Source of the DNA: Sphingobacterium sp. FBM7-1
Lineage (GTDB): Bacteria > Bacteroidota > Bacteroidia > Sphingobacteriales > Sphingobacteriaceae
Assembly: GCF_020687765.1 (NCBI RefSeq)
Contig: NZ_JAJEWJ010000003.1
Location: 248,001-312,000 of the forward strand
Direction of reading: 5' to 3'
DNA: 64,000 nt
Below the pieces are notes generated by a model. It saw only the letters and a program-made list of their open reading frames with translations. It did no database searches and was not told where the DNA came from. The translations under genes and the position numbers were made by a program. How positions within the stretch are numbered: position 1 is the stretch's first letter; each line of letters starts with the position of its first letter. Of this stretch, positions 61,041-64,000 are shown in pieces.

Positions 61041-64000
61041 AAAGCAACATCTTAGGCAGAATATAGATGCCCTGCGGATTGCTTTTACATTGGAAAAGGA
61101 GAAACGACAAGCCACCGCAGGCGAAAGACTGTCAATGATGCAATACAGCGGATTTGGCGGTCTTAAATTCGTGTTGAACCCCATAGCCAGCGAAACAGAC
61201 ATCAATAATTGGCGGAAAACCGAACACGATTTATTCCCCATTATGCAGGAACTCCACCAACTGCTCAAAGAAAATTCCGAAGACGAAAAACAGTACCGCC
61301 GATATGTGAACAGTATGAAAAGCTCCGTACTGACGGCTTTTTATACGCCTCTACAGGTCATTGATGCGATTTCTGAAACCTTACGTGAAAGTGGTGTAAA
61401 TATTCAGAAATTTTTAGAACCGTCCGCAGGTATCGGCTCGTTTATACAATCCTTTTCAGAAAATCAACAGCCAAAAAAAATTACCGCCTATGAAAAGGAC
61501 TTGCTGACGGGCAAAATATTAAAGCATCTTTATCCCGAAAGTAATATCCGTGTAAGCGGTTTTGAGGAAATTCCCGAAAAGGAACAAAACAGCTATGATG
61601 TAGTTGCAAGCAATATCCCGTTTGGCGATACTTCCGTATTCGATTTATCCTTTTCTCGAAGCAAGGACAATGCAAAAGTACAGGCTTCACGAAGCATACA
61701 CAATTACTTCTTTCTGAAAGGAAATGATATGCTCCGTGAGGGTGGTTTACAGGCTTTCATTACTTCGCAAGGCGTTTTAAACAGCCCAAAGAATGAACCG
61801 ATACGCAGGGCGTTAATGGAAAACAACAATTTGGTTTCGGTTGTCCGGTTGCCCAACAACCTGTTTACGGAATATGCAGGTACGGAGGTCGGAAGCGATT
61901 TGATAATCCTGCAAAAAAATACAGCAAAACAAAATCTGACCGAAACGGAAGAACTGTTTTGCCAAAGTAAACAGACCAAATACGGTACGCCAAGCAATGC
62001 TTTCTTTCAGAATGGTACGAGGGTCATACATACCGACCGTAAAATTGATACCGACCCCTTCGGACAACCTGCGATCATTTATACACATAAAGACGGAGCT
62101 GAGGGCATTGCCAAAGATTTGAAGCAAATGCTTTCTGAAGATTTTGGAAACCGTTTGGACTTGAACTTATACAAAGGCGAACGGAACGATGAGCCATTGG
62201 TACAAATTCCTGTTACACGAACACCAAAGGTTACACCTCCGGTCGTAGATGTAGCCCCTGTAATCATTCCCCAAAAGCCACAATCCGAAATCCGTCTGGA
62301 AAGCCCACAGGAACTGAAACAGTTGAGCATTTTTGACCTGTTTGAAAATCCGGGCGAACCTGTAATGGTGGTTGCTCCACCCAAAAGAACCTCGCAAGCC
62401 AAAAGACAGACCGCTAAAAAAAGACGAGGTACAATAGGTCGCCAAACCGACCTGTTCGGTGGTGCAATGCGACAATCTTATACACCGCCAAAACCTAACG
62501 GAACTACGAACGGAACAACTCAAATAAACGGCAAAAAACAGGAAGTCATTGGCGATTTGTTTTCACAGGTAAATGGGAATGGCCAAGCGGACACGCCAGC
62601 CGTTCCCAACATTGCCATTAACACCATTCCCGAACCTGCTCCGTACAGTGACGAACTCCAACAGTTTCACCGTAACGATTGCCTTGTCGTAGATAACGGT
62701 TGGGTCGGCTATTTGCAGGAAGTGGATAAAAGTGATGCAAGGGCAATATTCCACCCGTTGCAGTTACCGTCTTTGCAAAAAGCAAGAGCCGAAGCATATA
62801 TCCAAGTTCGTGATACCTATATCGACCTCTACCAAAAAGAAGCCGAGAAACATTCAGAACACAAGGAAGAAAGGGAAAACCTTAACCGCTTATACGATGC
62901 TTTTGTCAAAAGGTACGGAAATCTCAACAGTGCGGACAATATCAAGCTCATCAAAACAGACAGTGTAGGCAAAGAAATGCCCTATTTGGAGCGTGTTGTC
63001 GGTGGCGTCGTACACAAGGCAGATATATTCAGTCGTCCTGTAAGTTTTTCTACCGTAACCATAGCAACGGACAATCCCGATGAAGCGTTAGCGGCTTCGC
63101 TGAACCAATACGGTAGCGTGGATTTGGACTATATGTCCAAAACCAGTGGTATGCCTGCCGATACCCTGAAAGAAGCCCTCCGAGGTCGTATTTATTACAA
63201 TCCACTCCAAAGGGAATACGAAATAGCCGAACGCTGGATTGCGGGCAACGTGGTGGAGAAAGCCCAAGAGGTCAGAACCTACATCGAAAACAATTCCGCT
63301 GATACAGAAGCCAAAGAAAGCCTTGCCGTTTTGGAAGAAGCCCGACCAAGACGTATTGAATTTGAGGAACTCGATTTTAATCTGGGCGAACGCTGGATAC
63401 CCACAGGCATCTACGCCCGATTTGCTTCGCACCTGTTCGATGCAGATGTAAAAATCCACTATTCGGACAGTGCCGATGATTTTTCCGTTACCTGCAAACA
63501 GAAAAACGTCCATATATGGGATAAATATGCGGTCAAAGGCCAAAGCCGGACGTATGACGGGATTGCCCTGCTCAAACACGCCCTTGTCAATACCACGCCT
63601 GATGTTTCCAAAACGGTACAGGTTGACGGAAAGGATGTCAAGGTACGGGATATGGAAGCCATACAGATGGCGAATAGCAAGATTGACGAAATTCGAACCT
63701 CCTTTACCGATTGGCTCCACGCCCAAAGCGATGAGTTCAAGACAAGGCTGACTGACCAATACAACGACACGTTCAACTGTTTTGTCCGACCGAACTACGA
63801 CGGCTCCCATCAGGAGTTTCCGGGATTGGACCGAAAAGCATTGGGTATTGAAGAACTGTATTCAAGCCAAAAGGATGCAGTCTGGATGATAAAGCTCAAC
63901 AACGGTGCTATCTGCGACCATGAAGTAGGTGCCGGAAAGACGTTGATAATGTGCACGGGTGCACAGGAAATGAAGCGTTTGGGACTGGTCCACAAACCGA
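61027..64000 (+). CDS. Giant N6-adenine methylase/SNF2-type helicase of the conjugative element, N-terminal part
   Basis: Open from ATG 61027 to the window end (991 residues seen; such proteins reach about 1700-2000). QYSGFGGLKFVLNP is a typical start. The methyltransferase part has the SAM motif EPSAGIGSF (131-139) and the catalytic motif SNIPFG (NPPF-type, 195-200), followed by HNYFFLKGNDMLREGGLQAF. After a variable linker (about 400-545) comes a long domain and at the end the helicase Walker A HEVGAGKT (GAGKT at 968-972). It likely protects or processes element DNA. The start overlaps DUF1896. Confidence 0.9.
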   Translation, partial: MGFSKKQHLRQNIDALRIAFTLEKEKRQATAGERLSMMQYSGFGGLKFVLNPIASETDINNWRKTEHDLFPIMQELHQLLKENSEDEKQYRRYVNSMKSSVLTAFYTPLQVIDAISETLRESGVNIQKFLEPSAGIGSFIQSFSENQQPKKITAYEKDLLTGKILKHLYPESNIRVSGFEEIPEKEQNSYDVVASNIPFGDTSVFDLSFSRSKDNAKVQASRSIHNYFFLKGNDMLREGGLQAFITSQGVLNSPKNEPIRRALMENNNLVSVVRLPNNLFTEYAGTEVGSDLIILQKNTAKQNLTETEELFCQSKQTKYGTPSNAFFQNGTRVIHTDRKIDTDPFGQPAIIYTHKDGAEGIAKDLKQMLSEDFGNRLDLNLYKGERNDEPLVQIPVTRTPKVTPPVVDVAPVIIPQKPQSEIRLESPQELKQLSIFDLFENPGEPVMVVAPPKRTSQAKRQTAKKRRGTIGRQTDLFGGAMRQSYTPPKPNGTTNGTTQINGKKQEVIGDLFSQVNGNGQADTPAVPNIAINTIPEPAPYSDELQQFHRNDCLVVDNGWVGYLQEVDKSDARAIFHPLQLPSLQKARAEAYIQVRDTYIDLYQKEAEKHSEHKEERENLNRLYDAFVKRYGNLNSADNIKLIKTDSVGKEMPYLERVVGGVVHKADIFSRPVSFSTVTIATDNPDEALAASLNQYGSVDLDYMSKTSGMPADTLKEALRGRIYYNPLQREYEIAERWIAGNVVEKAQEVRTYIENNSADTEAKESLAVLEEARPRRIEFEELDFNLGERWIPTGIYARFASHLFDADVKIHYSDSADDFSVTCKQKNVHIWDKYAVKGQSRTYDGIALLKHALVNTTPDVSKTVQVDGKDVKVRDMEAIQMANSKIDEIRTSFTDWLHAQSDEFKTRLTDQYNDTFNCFVRPNYDGSHQEFPGLDRKALGIEELYSSQKDAVWMIKLNNGAICDHEVGAGKTLIMCTGAQEMKRLGLVHKP

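Noticed and set aside
61481..63995. Many leftward frames of 60-240 codons opposite 61-64 kb
   Set aside because: The plus strand is one continuous methylase-helicase frame with clear motifs; the leftward frames are its shadows.

Overview
The window looks like a chromosome segment of a Sphingobacteriaceae-type Bacteroidota (Sphingobacterium or a close relative). Signs are a SusC/SusD pair, many TonB/ExbBD genes, WG-repeat and DUF2723 proteins, RteC and topoisomerase III of Bacteroidota conjugative elements, and promoters of the TTG-N19/20-TAnnTTTG type. Assignments rest on reading motifs by eye; no database was searched.

Region 1 (1-16.3 kb) is conserved housekeeping DNA: the 5' part of rplM, an AI-2E family permease, and a long leftward run of TPR protein, plug-less outer-membrane barrel, HU/SPOR membrane protein, ExbB, ExbD, TonB-like protein and FolC. 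Then come pyrR-pyrB with a good terminator, a large DUF2723 membrane protein, and tRNA-Gln(TTG) with its own promoter and terminator.

Region 2 (16.3-18.9 kb), beside the tRNA, is a zone of scars: a 5'-truncated HTH gene, a field of degenerate short repeats, a Bro-N/Fic fusion with a shortened N terminus, and a SnoaL/NTF2-like fragment. Region 3 (18.9-25.5 kb) is a rightward cluster of two WG-repeat envelope proteins, each followed by an unrecognised membrane protein, then a small lipoprotein, a 3-TM protein and a SMI1/KNR4 protein. Region 4 (25.5-34.8 kb) has a TPR sensor kinase and LuxR-type regulator facing a SusC-SusD-metallophosphoesterase operon.

Region 5 (35.0-36.6 kb) is a second scar zone with pieces of HxlR, two flavin monooxygenases, MepB and a DUF1016 nuclease around an intact OsmC gene. 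Region 6 (36.7-49.8 kb) looks AT-richer and reads as a sulfur-compound island: a SoxB-like metallophosphatase, DoxX, thioredoxin, DUF6132, cytosolic and exported MBL-rhodanese fusions, a rhodanese, DUF2490, TauE/SafE, an AraC regulator, a TonB receptor, a split YeeE/YedE transporter and a Crp/Fnr regulator. Five transcription units carry a variant of one 14-bp palindrome (GTAACAnnTGTTAC) 27-75 bp before their first gene, which suggests one Crp/Fnr regulon. This is the strongest candidate for a little-described system in the window.

Region 7 (49.9-64 kb) opens with two direct repeats of a tRNA 3' tail, each joined to its own terminator (probable attachment-site scars), followed by a Bacteroidota conjugative element: RteC, an HTH protein, DUF4099/DUF3945, topoisomerase III, ORF6N, DUF1896 and a giant methylase-helicase cut by the window end. 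An arsenic cassette (ACR3, ArsC-like, NAD(P)H oxidoreductase, DUF6428, membrane protein, ArsR) sits inside it, with two matching ArsR-type operators.
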